From Teratosphaeria epicoccoides (taxonomy: Eukaryota; Ascomycota; Dothideomycetes; Mycosphaerellales; Teratosphaeriaceae): 64,000 nt of DNA. The stretch spans positions 62,001 to 126,000 of the forward strand of contig JADDMT010000060.1 of the NCBI GenBank assembly GCA_021401465.1. The letters run 5' to 3'. A program made the position numbers and the translations under genes. Under the pieces are notes generated by a model. It searched no databases and was not told the DNA's origin. It saw only the letters and a program-made list of their open reading frames with translations. Shown one piece after another: positions 20,001-30,325 of this stretch; position 1 is the stretch's first letter; the number at the start of each line of letters is the position of its first letter.

Positions 20001-20317
20001 GGACTGCTGCTGTCCGGATTGAAGAGCATGAGCAATGTTTCCAGTACCAGCCGTATGGTGTCGACGTCGCCGGCACCTTCCTCATCCTTGCGCGCCGCTC
20101 CCTTCGCGCTTGCCGTGTTACCCAGGCCGTCGCGGCGCAGAATTGTGATCAACTCTCGCAGTGAGCCACTGGCCACTGAGGCGGGATACTGCTTGGCGAA
20201 CGAGCGGAGGCCTTGTATGGCTCCTCGTCTATCCTCCAGCAGTGTGGCTGACTGCAAGCGACCGCATAGCGTCTCGATGGTCGCCGTGGCTGTTTGCATG
20301 GGCGGTGTTTTGAGCAT
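17067..20317 (-). CDS. uso1: Vesicle tethering factor Uso1/p115
   Basis: Uso1 tethers ER-derived COPII vesicles to the Golgi before SNARE fusion. Two exons: 20317-19952 and 19898-17067, with a 53 bp intron (19899-19951, GTATGT...TAG). Splicing joins ADEFSM to RQDNIALLLNLLDP, a junction that matches the family, and gives 1065 residues. The first 650 residues form the armadillo-like globular head (TLLEDRRGAIQGLRSFAKQY, NLIKGSASNQTMFRESGCVQ). A long Gln/Glu/Lys-rich coiled coil follows from about 690. The C-terminus is highly acidic (EDEDDEEQDDEEDVD), as in p115. The start MLKTPP at 20317 is the first in-frame ATG seen, but a small upstream exon cannot be excluded. It is divergent from RAT1 with 455 bp between the starts. 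Confidence 0.95.
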
Positions 20318-20772
20318 TGTCGGATGTCGCTGCCCGCAGGCAGTCCTATCGCTATCTCATGCTCCTGTTTCGCAGTGCAGTGTCGGTGATCGGTCTCCGA
20401 TGACGGTCAACATGTACTGCATCACATGTGACTCGCACCTTCCTTGTTCCTCTCCTAAAGTTGTCCTTCGAGCTCGAACACGCGAGTCAGGGCCCATGCG
20501 GCTCTGCTCCCGCTTCAGGTCTAGCTCCCGCCACCAGTATGGTGTGAGCGTCGCTTCGCCTCCACCACCAACGGCTTCATCCACCACGCGCGCGTCACCG
20601 CGACACCAGGAGCCCGATCGAGAGTGACCCGGCACCGGACGCGCCTTCTCACCCATACACTCGCATCCCGCGCGACTCTGCGCACGCGACCTCAAGCACA
20701 TTTCTCTCTTCGGCTTCACCGTACTCACTATATATTTATCTTCGACAACGTCGCTATAATCAAGCCGCCACC
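20318..20772. promoter_or_regulatory. Divergent promoter region USO1/RAT1
   Basis: These 455 bp must hold both start regions of the divergent pair. A TATATATTT-like stretch lies at about 20730, 40 bp before the RAT1 ATG, and could serve as a TATA element. The RAT1 start context GCCGCCACCATGGG is an ideal strong initiation context. No known regulatory motif was identified. Confidence 0.5.
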
Positions 20773-23700
20773 ATGGGTGTGCCGGCGCTCTTTCGCTGGC
20801 TCTCCAAGAAGTACCCGAAGATCATTTCTCCAGTGATTGAGGAGCAACCTGAAGAGTACGATAATGGGGACGGCACGAAGACGAAAGTGCCAGTAGACGC
20901 ACGCGGTCCGAATCCAAACGGCGAAGAGATGGACAATCTGTACCTCGATATGAATGGTATTGTACATCCATGTTCGCATCCCGAGGACCGCCCACCGCCG
21001 GCGAACGAGGAGGAGATGATGGTAGCTATCTTTGAGTACACAGACCGCGTCGTCAACATGGTGCGGCCCCGGAAACTGCTCATGATTGCAGTTGACGGCG
21101 TTGCGCCGCGTGCAAAGATGAACCAGCAGCGCTCGCGTCGTTTCCGCTCTGCGCAGGAAGCCGCGGAGAAGGATGCCGCAGCTGCTGAGTTTCACACTAT
21201 GCAGCTTGCCAAAGGCTTGACTGGTGATGCGAATGGTGATGAGGAGAAGCCCAAAAAGACATGGGATTCCAACTCAATCACTCCTGGTACACCCTTCATG
21301 GACTTATTAGCTGCCAGTCTGAGGTACTGGGTGAGCTACAAGCTGAGCACAGACCCTGCGTGGGAGAAGCTCAAAGTCATCATCTCTGATGCCACAGTAC
21401 CAGGTGAGGGAGAACACAAAATCATGAACTTCGTTCGCAGTCAGCGCAGCAGTCCGACGCACGACCCGAACACAAGGTAAGCAAGTGTCATCAGTCTCCT
21501 TGAAGCTCTTGCCCTTCCGTTCTTGCTTCCTGAAGTATCTATATCCCACGCCGATGGAGTGTACTAACACGGTTCCTAGGCACGTCATTTACGGTCTCGA
21601 CGCTGACTTGATCATGCTGGGCATCGCCACACACGAGCCGCATTTCCGCGTACTCCGTGAGGATGTATTCGCGAACGACACAAAGCCAGGTCACTGCCGG
21701 AAGTGCAATCAGCCAGGCCATATTGCCGATAACTGTCGAGGCAAGCCGGCGAAGGAGGAAGGCGCGGTCGAGAAGCCGCTGAAGCCTTTCATTTGGCTAC
21801 ACGTCAGCATTCTGCGCGAGTACCTCGCTGTAGAGATGAGCGTGCCAGGCCAGCCATTCAACTTCAATCTGGAGCGTGCCCTCGACGACTGGGTGTTCAT
21901 GTGTTTCTTCGTTGGCAATGACTTCCTGCCGCACCTGCCGTCATTGGACATTCGAGAGGACGGTATTGACACCCTCATTGCCATCTGGAGAGACAATATA
22001 CCTACCATGGGTGGTTATGTCACTAAAGACGGACACGTTGACCTCGCACGAGCGCAGGTGATTCTGGAGGGCCTGGCACAGCAAGAAGCGGCCATCTTCA
22101 GGAGAAGGCGCGAAACAGAAGTGCGGAAGGAAGAATCTGCCAAGCGAAGAGCCGAAGCAAACGAGCGTCGAAACTCAAAGCGAATGCGATACTCCAACGA
22201 CGGGTCAGGCCCGCCACCAAATACTGGCTACGACGAGACTGTCATACGTAGAGGACCCAAAGGAGGCATCGTCCGTGGAGAGGCGGCGCCAGATCCAAAT
22301 GCTCTGCCTACCTTCAGACCGGGAGACGCGCAGACCAGAAATGATCCACGCTTCGCTTCCCAGTCGAGTCTGACGCACGCGGACATTGTTGGGACAAACA
22401 AGGCGAACAAGTCAGCTGCAGCGGCATTGAAGGAGCAGTTGATGAACAGCAAGAGGCCAGCCGACAATCAAAAGGCTGAGTTGGAAGCGCTGTTCGCTGG
22501 CGCCGGCAGCAACGGCGCTCCACCAAGCGCCCTTGGCAAGCGAACACGAGACATGATCGACGAAGCGGCAGACGAAGCGAGCTCTGCGCCTTCCACACCA
22601 GGCCGCAGCACGCCCAATAATGACATCGCCGACCCGATGTCTGTTGGTCGCGGCACATCAGGAAAACTTGGCGGTAATAGCCAGCCTGGAGAGGAAGCAA
22701 TGCCGGAGGACACAGTCATGCTCTGGGAGGAGGGCTACGAAGGGCGCTACTACGAACAAAAGTTCCATGTCTCACCCGATGACATCGAGTTTAGGCACAA
22801 GGTTGCTCGCTCATACGTTGAGGGTCTTTGCTGGGTGCTACTATACTACTTCCAAGGTTGTCCATCCTGGACCTGGTACTATCCATACCATTACGCTCCC
22901 TTCGCGGCCGACTTCAAAGAGATGGATAAGCAGGTTGTCAGCTTCGACAAGGGCCAACCTTTCCGACCTTACGAGCAGCTGATGGGTGTAATGCCTGCCG
23001 CTTCCAACCATACAATTCCATCAGTTTTCCACGAGCTGATGACTTCCGACGACAGTCCGATCAAGGAGTTCTACCCAGTAGATTTTGAGGTCGACTTGAA
23101 CGGCAAAAAGTTCGCCTGGCAGGGTGTGGCTCTGCTTCCCTTCATAGATGAAAAGCGGCTGCTCGATGCGATGGCTACCAAGTATCCTGACCTGAATCCT
23201 GACGAGGTGCGTCGCAATGCATTTGGCAACGAAGCCCTGATCTTCAGCACCAGGCATCCGCTGTACGAAGAAGTCGCAACCAATTTCTACGGCAAGAAAG
23301 CCGGCGCACCAAAATTTAAGCTGAACAGTAAGGTATCGGAGGGTCTGAATGGCAAAGTCAGCAAAGAAGAGACGTACGTTCCAAATAGCGAGCTCAAGTT
23401 TCCGCTCGAAAGCACGCAAGACGAGTATACTACGCTCGAGCAGAACGAAGCGGTGACGGTAGCATACCACATGCCTACGACCAGTGATCCCAAGGCCATC
23501 CACAAGAGTATGCTGCTCCCCGGTGTCAAGTTCGCCGAGCCGGTGCTCGATTATCAAGATGTGCAGAGCACTAGAGAGCAAGCACAGAAGAGCGGCAGGA
23601 GTTTCGGCGGCGTCCGATTGACGCAAAACGGAAATCGCAGTGACGGCCAGAGGATCAATTATGCTGCCAGGCCTTATGATCCCAGCCGGCAGAACGGGGG

Positions 23701-24067
23701 TTATGCTGGCAACAACGGTTATGCTCCGAACGGCGGTTATGGGAATGGTTACGCCGGTAGTCAGAGTGCAATTGCCAATCTGCCTCCACATCTGGCGCAG
23801 CAAGCTGCTGCACATGGATTTGGGGCCGCTGCACAGGGCATGCCATCGATACCTGCGGCGTATCCAATGCAAGCAGGACGCGGATACGGCAGCCACCAGC
23901 TGAATGGAAGTGGATATGGAGGTCACCAGCAGAATGGAGGCGGTTATGGTGGGTACAACCAAGGTGGCTACGGTAGGAGAGATGATCGGGGGTACGATCG
24001 TGGATATGGAGGAGCTGCAAGCTACCAAGGTGGCAGAGGAGGTGGTCGTGGTGGAAGAAGGTATTGA
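20773..24067 (+). CDS. rat1: Nuclear 5'-3' exoribonuclease Rat1/Xrn2
   Basis: Rat1 degrades 5'-monophosphate RNA in the nucleus, drives torpedo termination of RNA polymerase II, and trims rRNA and snoRNA precursors. Exons 20773-21476 and 21580-24067 flank a 103 bp intron (21477-21579, GTAAGC, CTAAC branch, CCTAG). The product is 1063 residues. The N-terminus MGVPALFRWLSKKYPKI, YLDMNGIVHPCSHPE, DGVAPRAKMNQQRSRRFR and DATVPGEGEHKIM carry the acidic catalytic cluster of the XRN family. A CCHC knuckle, CRKCNQPGHIADNC at about residue 273, separates filamentous-fungal Rat1 from Xrn1. The C-terminal 170 residues are Gly/Tyr/Arg-rich with RGG repeats. The intron sits after VRSQRSSPTHDPNT. Nuclear location is inferred from the orthologue. 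Confidence 0.97.
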
Positions 24068-24131
24068 GGCGGCTTTCGCGAAGTATCGGGGACTGCGCAA
24101 TACTCGGAAGTTGCGGTACATTACATGATGT

Positions 24132-24176
24132 TAGCACATCGGCTGTAGCACATCGGCTGGAGCACCAGCGCTCCAG
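24132..24176. repeat. Tandem 14-mer and hairpin behind RAT1
   Basis: The 14-mer TAGCACATCGGCTG occurs twice head to tail at 24132-24159. It overlaps a 7 bp stem CTGGAGC (24157-24163) / GCTCCAG (24170-24176) with a 6-nt loop. The site lies 65-110 bp after the RAT1 stop codon, so it falls in the probable 3' untranslated region. Confidence 0.7.
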
Positions 24177-24414
24177 CACAACGTGCTTATCAATGCATCG
24201 CGCTTTGACCACAATGATCAGATAGATTGAGCATCCCTACATGCTCTGTTGACTTGAGATGTTGATATGGGATCCAACGGGGCCAACGCTCGCGGAGGAT
24301 CCGAGACTTTTGTCAGATTCACGAGTTGTGACACCCAGAAGGGAGGGCGTTCCGCGCTTCTCCTTGTGCTCTACCTCCTAGGAGGTGCGTTGGTAATGCG
24401 TCGAGACACCCAAC

Positions 24415-26058
24415 ATGCTGGCTCGTGGTCTGCGGCCACTATGCGGCGCTCCAGCTCGACGTATACCACGCGTCTCTGGGCGAAGGAAGTATAATGCCAA
24501 TGACCCGGGCTCGCTCCCAACATACTTCCAGCCGCCACCACAACAACCAAAACCACAGCGAAAAATGTTCAGAAGCGTACTGCTCGGCTCAACGTGTCTG
24601 GCAGGCGGCTGGTATCTGCACTCATGGCTTACCGGAATGGCCTTGTTCGGCCCGGAAGGGCTGCTCGAGGAGCAAATGATGATCCAAGGCGTGGAGGGCG
24701 ATATGGAATCCGCCATGGCCACAGCAGTACAGGCAGCGCAAGCCTTCAATACTCCGGCTATGGACCTTGAGAAATGCCAGGAAATCCTGGAGATGAATTC
24801 GGGCTTTTCGGTGACTCAGACTACTGTTGGTCATACGTGTCAGATGCCTTCGAACCTGCCCTGCGAAGATACGTGGTCCAGTGGAACCTTCAATTTCTTT
24901 AACGATCCCGCCAAAGACTGGTGCGAGTGGGCTATTTTCGATGGACATGCTGGCCCGCGGACGGCACATCTGCTGAAGCAGGCTTTGCCGCTTGCTGTTG
25001 GCGACGAATTGGCCAAGGCGAACTGCATGGATCGGCCTTACACCGCCAACGATGGTCACGTCATCGATGCGATCAAGAAGGCGTTCACTTCGATCGATGA
25101 TACGATCATTCGCGCCAGCCGCGAAGCCATAGAGCTGCGCAAGGCCGGCGAAGGCAGGGCGAGTACAATTGGGATTGCGGCTCTAGCTCATGCCGGGTCT
25201 TGTGCATTGCTCGCTTTGTATGATCCACGGAGATCCGTCTTACGGGTAGCAAATACTGGTGACTCCAGGGCGGTGCTTGGCACGTGGGATAAGGGCGCCG
25301 GGAAGTACATCGCCAAGCCCATGTCAGCCGATCAGACAGGCTTCAATCAGGACGAAGTCGCGCGGTTGAGCAGAGAGCACCCTAGCGAAGACACCGTTGA
25401 TCCCAAAACTGGTAGGGTCTTTGGGCTCGCAGTGACGAGAGCATTTGGAGATGCTCGGTGGAAATGGCCCGAAGAGATTACACGACGAGCTCACGAACTC
25501 TTCTGCGGCCCTGCGCCCAGACCAAACGGCGTGATCAAGACTCCACCATATCTGACCGCTGAACCCGAAGTCAACGAAGTCAAGATAAGGACGGGAGCGC
25601 GACCTGACTTTCTCATCCTGGGTTCGGATGGCCTTTGGGACAATATCAGTTCCGAAGACGCCGTGGCCTGCGTGCAATTGTGGCTTGACAAGAACAAACC
25701 CACAAACTTTCTGGAGAAGATCAATGATGACACTACTGGCTCTTGGCGAGGTGGCAAGGAGTCGCCGTTGAGCATGACCACATTCTCAAGCGTCAGTGAT
25801 CTGAGTGGCGAGGACGATGATACTTGGTACGATCCGGAGGAGAACTGCTTGAAGTGGAAAGTCAGTCCGAAGCATTTCATCAACGAGGATCTCAATTGCG
25901 GGATTCATTTGGTCAAGAATGCCCTGGGAGGTAAGAGAAGAGATTTGTTCACTGGCGTGATGTCTGTGCAGCATCCGCTGGCGAGGAATGTGAGGGACGA
26001 CATCACGGTGCATGTTGTCTTCTTCGGTGTCGACAATCAGGAAGCCATCAAGAGCTGA
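24415..26058 (+). CDS. ptc5: Mitochondrial PP2C phosphatase (pyruvate dehydrogenase phosphatase type, Ptc5-like)
   Basis: This PPM-family Ser/Thr phosphatase probably dephosphorylates and activates the pyruvate dehydrogenase complex. The 547-residue intronless frame starts with ATG at 24415. The N-terminus (MLARGLRPLCGAPARRIPRV) is Arg-rich without acids, as expected for a mitochondrial presequence, followed by a hydrophobic span SVLLGSTCLAGGWYLHSWLTG. The metal-binding PP2C motifs are visible: WAIFDGHAGPRTA near residue 175, ANTGDSRAVLGTW near 283, VTRAFGDARWKW, and ILGSDGLWDNIS near 405. A final RDDITVHVVFFG supplies the last metal-binding Asp. The order and the long insertion between motifs match yeast Ptc5. 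Ptc6 is the alternative, but its sequence around the second motif differs. Substrate is inferred. Confidence 0.88.
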   Translation: MLARGLRPLCGAPARRIPRVSGRRKYNANDPGSLPTYFQPPPQQPKPQRKMFRSVLLGSTCLAGGWYLHSWLTGMALFGPEGLLEEQMMIQGVEGDMESAMATAVQAAQAFNTPAMDLEKCQEILEMNSGFSVTQTTVGHTCQMPSNLPCEDTWSSGTFNFFNDPAKDWCEWAIFDGHAGPRTAHLLKQALPLAVGDELAKANCMDRPYTANDGHVIDAIKKAFTSIDDTIIRASREAIELRKAGEGRASTIGIAALAHAGSCALLALYDPRRSVLRVANTGDSRAVLGTWDKGAGKYIAKPMSADQTGFNQDEVARLSREHPSEDTVDPKTGRVFGLAVTRAFGDARWKWPEEITRRAHELFCGPAPRPNGVIKTPPYLTAEPEVNEVKIRTGARPDFLILGSDGLWDNISSEDAVACVQLWLDKNKPTNFLEKINDDTTGSWRGGKESPLSMTTFSSVSDLSGEDDDTWYDPEENCLKWKVSPKHFINEDLNCGIHLVKNALGGKRRDLFTGVMSVQHPLARNVRDDITVHVVFFGVDNQEAIKS

Positions 26059-27179
26059 ACCACGATGTGCTGCGCGAATTGGCAGACAAAAAAGGGGCCT
26101 GCAAGATGACACTGGTATGAATTGCTAGGCGTCCTGACCGGGCTGCGAGCAAGCTCCAGGTCTCAGACTGGGCGCACTCAAGACCGTAGTCTCAGATCGC
26201 AACTATCAGCTTGCGATCCGGGCTGTTGTCATACCTGAGCAGACTTTAAAAGGAGTCTAAATACCATGGCAACGGTAGGCAGGTCAGCCTAGCTACCCAG
26301 ATCTCCAACGAGTGCTGAGACCTGCTGGGCTAGCCTGTCACCGACTCCTGCACAGCACTGGAGAATCAAGCATTTGATCATGAAGGCCTGGCCGCACTGA
26401 TACCACCAAGAAAAGGATAGTCCATGGACGTGGAACATCGCGCAGCTCATAGCTTCCGTCATTGTCACACAAAATCTCGCGCTCATCGATTCATTATATC
26501 TTCACCTTCCATGTAGCCTGGGTGTGGTCGGTCGGTCGACCAGCTAACCAAATGATCTGCGACGGACCACTTCTAACTTTCCTCCTCCCGATATGAAGCT
26601 GTCCAAGCATTCAGTAGCCACCACCCAGCATCCGCGGTACATCGCTAGCAACCGTCGAAGCACTCCGGGTCGCAAGCAGGGAAGCAGGTCTCGCGATGTC
26701 TGTGCCTGTAGACAATTTTCAGTTTTCGAAGCTCTTGTCTCAAGGCTGAGTCTGTGATATAGCTTACCGATGTAACGACGAGACAGCTGTCGCATCCGCA
26801 ACCATCGCGAGCTTGACTTGGGACAGGGATTTTGTGGTTCCTGTGCGATTTTGTTAGAAAGACCGCTCTCATCCCGTCCGAACGTAGTGACCTCGTCAGT
26901 CGACCGTCTACTTGAGTACCTTGGCTGATCACAATGAAACAGCCTATGCTGATGGTCTCTCGGCGATGCCTACTATGTAGTCTTTCGCGAGCTTGGCGAA
27001 AGGGGGTGGGCCTTGCTGCTTGACATACTTGCCGTTGCTATCCGGCAGCCGGCTGCGAGACCGCCGCTCAGCATCTGTCGAGCTATATAGTCTAGTGTGA
27101 TCCTGACGCTCGAGCTCATTCCTTGCCCAGAAGTCACCTCCTACACTTCCGCGAGCGAGTAACCTTAGATCAATCTAAG
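26059..27179. other. Gene-poor region
   Basis: No convincing gene was found in this 1.1 kb. Short open frames on the minus strand (26289-26486 and 26544-26932) are Cys-containing but lack a plausible start, signal peptide or domain. The first 100 bp are probably the 3' end of the PP2C gene. Confidence 0.5.
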
Positions 27180-27425
27180 ATGCGGGCTAGCCTCTTACTA
27201 CTGCTAACGGCGCTTATAGCTAGTGTACAAGCATAATGTGACACAACAGACCTAGGGTAGGGATTTCAGGCTAGAGAAGACGGATGCAACTATAAAGAAG
27301 AGACTCTACTAAGACTATGCGGTAACAGGAGTGTAGTAGGGATAGAATCAGACTCGTCAGTAGCATCCATAACTGGAAGATATAGATCACTGACCTTTAG
27401 TCGCCTCGCTACAGATTTCTTGTGA
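27180..27425 (+). pseudogene. Relic of a small secreted Cys-containing protein
   Basis: An ATG at 27180 opens an 81-codon frame that begins with a textbook signal peptide, MRASLLLLLTALIASVQA. It is directly followed by TAA where Gln would fit (mature N-terminus QC after AQA-like cleavage), then CDTTDLG, a TAG, and a further 60 codons with two more Cys (DGCNYKEE, RLCGNRS) to a TGA. Both internal stops are the type made by CpA-to-TpA change. The local sequence has the TA-rich look of the decayed transposon. I know no family for it; small size, signal peptide and Cys content resemble effector candidates, but that is speculative. Confidence 0.4.
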
Positions 27426-28009
27426 CCGTAAGGGAATTGAGAAACCCATCAAGAAGTGTACTACCCGAGGTTCAGATTGCAGATGTGGGAAGGGTCTTGA
27501 TGGTGTCCTGGGCTGTGTTCGAGACGGCAGCAGAAAAGACTGCGAATTTCGGGAAGGCTGTAGATCAGTGGAGATAATTGCTGCGAGGAGCAGCATGAAG
27601 ACATCGAGGGCTCTCCGACGCACGCATGGTATTCTTTTGTTCACTTGGTATATGGCCGGGCGGTCTCGCACTTGTTTGAGGCGCTAGGGTACGGCGAGAA
27701 TGCAAGACAGGATGAATGAGAGTATGCCGTCGTTGTTACAGCGCTGTCTATCGAGCGCGAAGCAGGCTGTCGTGGTCAGGGTACAGGGGACCACAACAGC
27801 TCAAAGCCGTGTACCACCGGTTAAGTTCGAGCGCCCAGGCCCTCGGGCTTCCGCTGTCTCCTTTGCCCGTATATGCCAAGGACTTCCGCGAGGCGCCGCG
27901 CTTTGCCACGCTCTCGACTCAGCTGAATCCGTGACGTACCGGTAGGGAATTTGGAACTGGAAGTGTAGCCAGTCATGAACGTCAAAACGACCCTCGGCTT
28001 CAGCACAAT
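27426..28009. other. Intergenic region before GH53
   Basis: About 0.6 kb between the secreted-protein relic and the 3' end of the galactanase gene. It includes short open frames without domains. No gene or RNA is recognised. Confidence 0.5.
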
Positions 28010-29460
28010 CTAGACATCCTTGTACATGTTGACGCTTTCGCGGCTAGATCCGACCACCTTCGGAAACTTCGTCCAGTCTCGATCGAACAATAGGACGTCT
28101 TGACATCCTACTCCAAGGCCTGTGTTGTTGAGCCAGCCTGGTTCCCACCAACTCACGCCTTGTCTGAGAAGCAACATCCGCGAGTCAGCATGTTACTCGA
28201 CTTGCATTCAGCGACTTGTATTTAGTACGTACCCAAGACCGTTGGGGACAGACTTCAACACATCGATTACACCGTGCATCCATTCGATCTGGCCTTTGAC
28301 CGAAACAGGTATGTTTGGCTCTGAGAGGTCCGGAGCAGTGGTCGTCGAAGTATCTTCGCAGAGGACTGGCCAATTTGTTTCGACAATATGCAGCGGCTTT
28401 TTGTAACGGGCGGCGAGTGTGTGCAGGGAATTTTTCAGATTCGAGAACGTTGCGCCTGTGCCGTAGAAGGGATAGAAAGTTAGACCAAAGATGTCCCAGG
28501 CGGATTCGGAAACGTTGTTGGCAGTCAACGCGCCGAACCATCTCTCCTGAATTGACAGATCCCAGCCATGATCTTTTTCGCAATGCGTAGCAGGTCAGTG
28601 AATGTCTGGATGCAAAGTACCCTCCGGGCCATCGGTACTGACCAATGTGGATCATGACCTGCGGCTTTTTTACACCTTGAGCAACCGCGTCGTCGACACC
28701 TTTGCGTGCAGACGTCCACAAGTATGCTAGGTTGGAGAAGTTCGCCGCTCTCGCAGACGCATCTTCGATATCGATGGTGGCGAAGCCGTAAGGCCAGAGT
28801 ATTCCGTATCGGATCTCGTTGCCGAGACTGACGAGGGACACGTCAACTCCAGCTTGTTTGAAGGCCAGCAGCGTACTGGTCACATATTTGCGAAGCGTCT
28901 GTGCTAATGGCCGGAGTGACATCGGCCACCCTTCCGGTATCGCCTGCTGGCCTGGATCCGCCTGCAAAGTGGAAGGTCAGAGGTCAGTCAATGGCTCGAG
29001 TGCCCCCCCAGTAGCCATCAGAGTACGCACCCAGTAGTCCGAGAAGTACAAGACGAGATATATTCTATAGCCTTTGGAGAAGAAGCGCTTGGCCAATGTT
29101 AAGGTATAATCCAAGCTGTACCCCTCGAAGTATCCGCCTATTCTGACATCAGCGTCGCCCTGTGGCAATAAGACTGGGCTACGAACCATCAAATGGCACT
29201 TTCGGGTTGACCCATAGCCTCAGACGGACAGTGTTCATGCCGCCATCTCCAAGGATGTCTTCGATTGGCCGGGTGGTGTTGCCTCGCTGCGCGTCCTTGT
29301 AGATCGCTCCGAGCCCTGGTCCATATCCGTCCTCTTGAATCTTGAGGGAGGAAAGATCGTGTCCTTTGTAGAAGAATGCTTGTTGCTCTCTGGTGTTTGG
29401 ATCTGCTAAAGCTGCTACCGTGAAGGGGACGAGTGCAAGAAAGCATCTTAAGACATGCAT
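28010..29460 (-). CDS. Secreted arabinogalactan endo-beta-1,4-galactanase (GH53)
   Basis: GH53 enzymes cut beta-1,4-galactan side chains of pectin. Five exons are read: 29460-29187, 29137-29031, 28961-28643, 28572-28233 and 28163-28010, with introns of 49, 69, 70 and 69 bp. The product is 397 residues. ATG at 29460 begins a signal peptide (MHVLRCFLALVPFTVAALA); the longer frame upstream has no ATG. Domain landmarks run in order: FFYKGHDLSSLKI, GGMNTVRLRLWVNP, DYTLTLAKRF, YFSDYWADPGQQ across the second junction, VSLGNEIRYGILWP with the acid/base Glu, DHGWDLSIQERWFGAL, LTFYPFYG, LHIVETNWP with the nucleophile Glu, and GVSWWEPGWLNNTGLG. The third intron belongs to a family of look-alike introns shared with unrelated genes. 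Growth on pectin would be the expected inducer, but no regulatory site was identified. Confidence 0.93.
28573..28642 (-). repeat. Introner-like intron (GH53 intron 3)
   Basis: This 70 bp intron starts GTCAGTACCGATGG, contains GACATTCACTGACCT around the branch site and ends in a purine-rich GAAAAAG. Its order of blocks (GTCAGT, GAGGGT-CTTTG, GACATTCACTGACC, CATTGC) is repeated in the ZIP transporter intron at 53453-53526 and partly in introns of the MFS gene at 57.7-60.2 kb. Confidence 0.6.
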
Positions 29461-30325
29461 TTTCGTATGCAAATTCCATGCGTCTAAGGCTGTCGATGAG
29501 GGTCAGGCTGCCCGTGTCATTAAGTCAATCGAAGGTCTCTGTCAAGAGTTAAATTTGCTCCCCTGGATAATTTAATCTGCGGAGGTCTGAAATTCTACCA
29601 ATCGCCTGCAGCATCACGTATACGACCTTGTCGCATACTGATTGAGGCCGAGCAATGCATCGATGAAAGCACGATGCTGGAAGAGGTTTTCGCAGGGCTG
29701 GCAAGCAGGATAGGCACACCGGCTTCAGCCCGTCCAAGTCTTCGTACGGCGCCAGATTCCTCTGCCAGTCGATCCGCTGCTATCTGCTGACCCGGACATT
29801 CCCAAGGCAAGGCGTCGCAGTGGACGGAAATGGCGCAGCAGCGGCCGTCAGGGTGGACCATGTGTTTGCATTGCCACGTGAGACTTGGTTGTTTCTCCTC
29901 TACTTCTATCAATAATCAGCCATGACGCATTGACGGCAGTTGAAATCCAGGAAGACCTTGCCTTCTGTAGCACAGAGTCCTTTGCATATGTCACATACAG
30001 ACATGCGTCAAAGCATCACACATTTCGCGGCACTATTTGCTTCGCGTGTCTGCGCTGAGGACTATGAGGGGGCGGTGCGGGTAGACCTAAATCTCAAATC
30101 TGCACGAAGACGAAAGCCCGGACTCAGACAGCCCGCGCCATGATTCCTGGCAGGAATATGACGTTGTGAAAAGGGTCGTATGCGTTGGACATGATCATGT
30201 GACCCAAATACGTCTTGGCTGCGTCGCAAGAGCACCGCTCAGAGCCAGAGCTTGTCTATCTTTGCTTGACCGCTTGCGCCTCACCTCAGCCGCGTTTCCG
30301 AAGCTGCCTCAGGCATACCGTCGAG
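29461..30325. other. Divergent intergenic region GH53 / secreted hydrolase
   Basis: These 865 bp separate two divergently transcribed secreted-enzyme genes and must contain both promoters. No open frame with domain content, no RNA and no clear repeat were recognised. Shared regulation is possible but not shown by any motif I can name. Confidence 0.5.
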
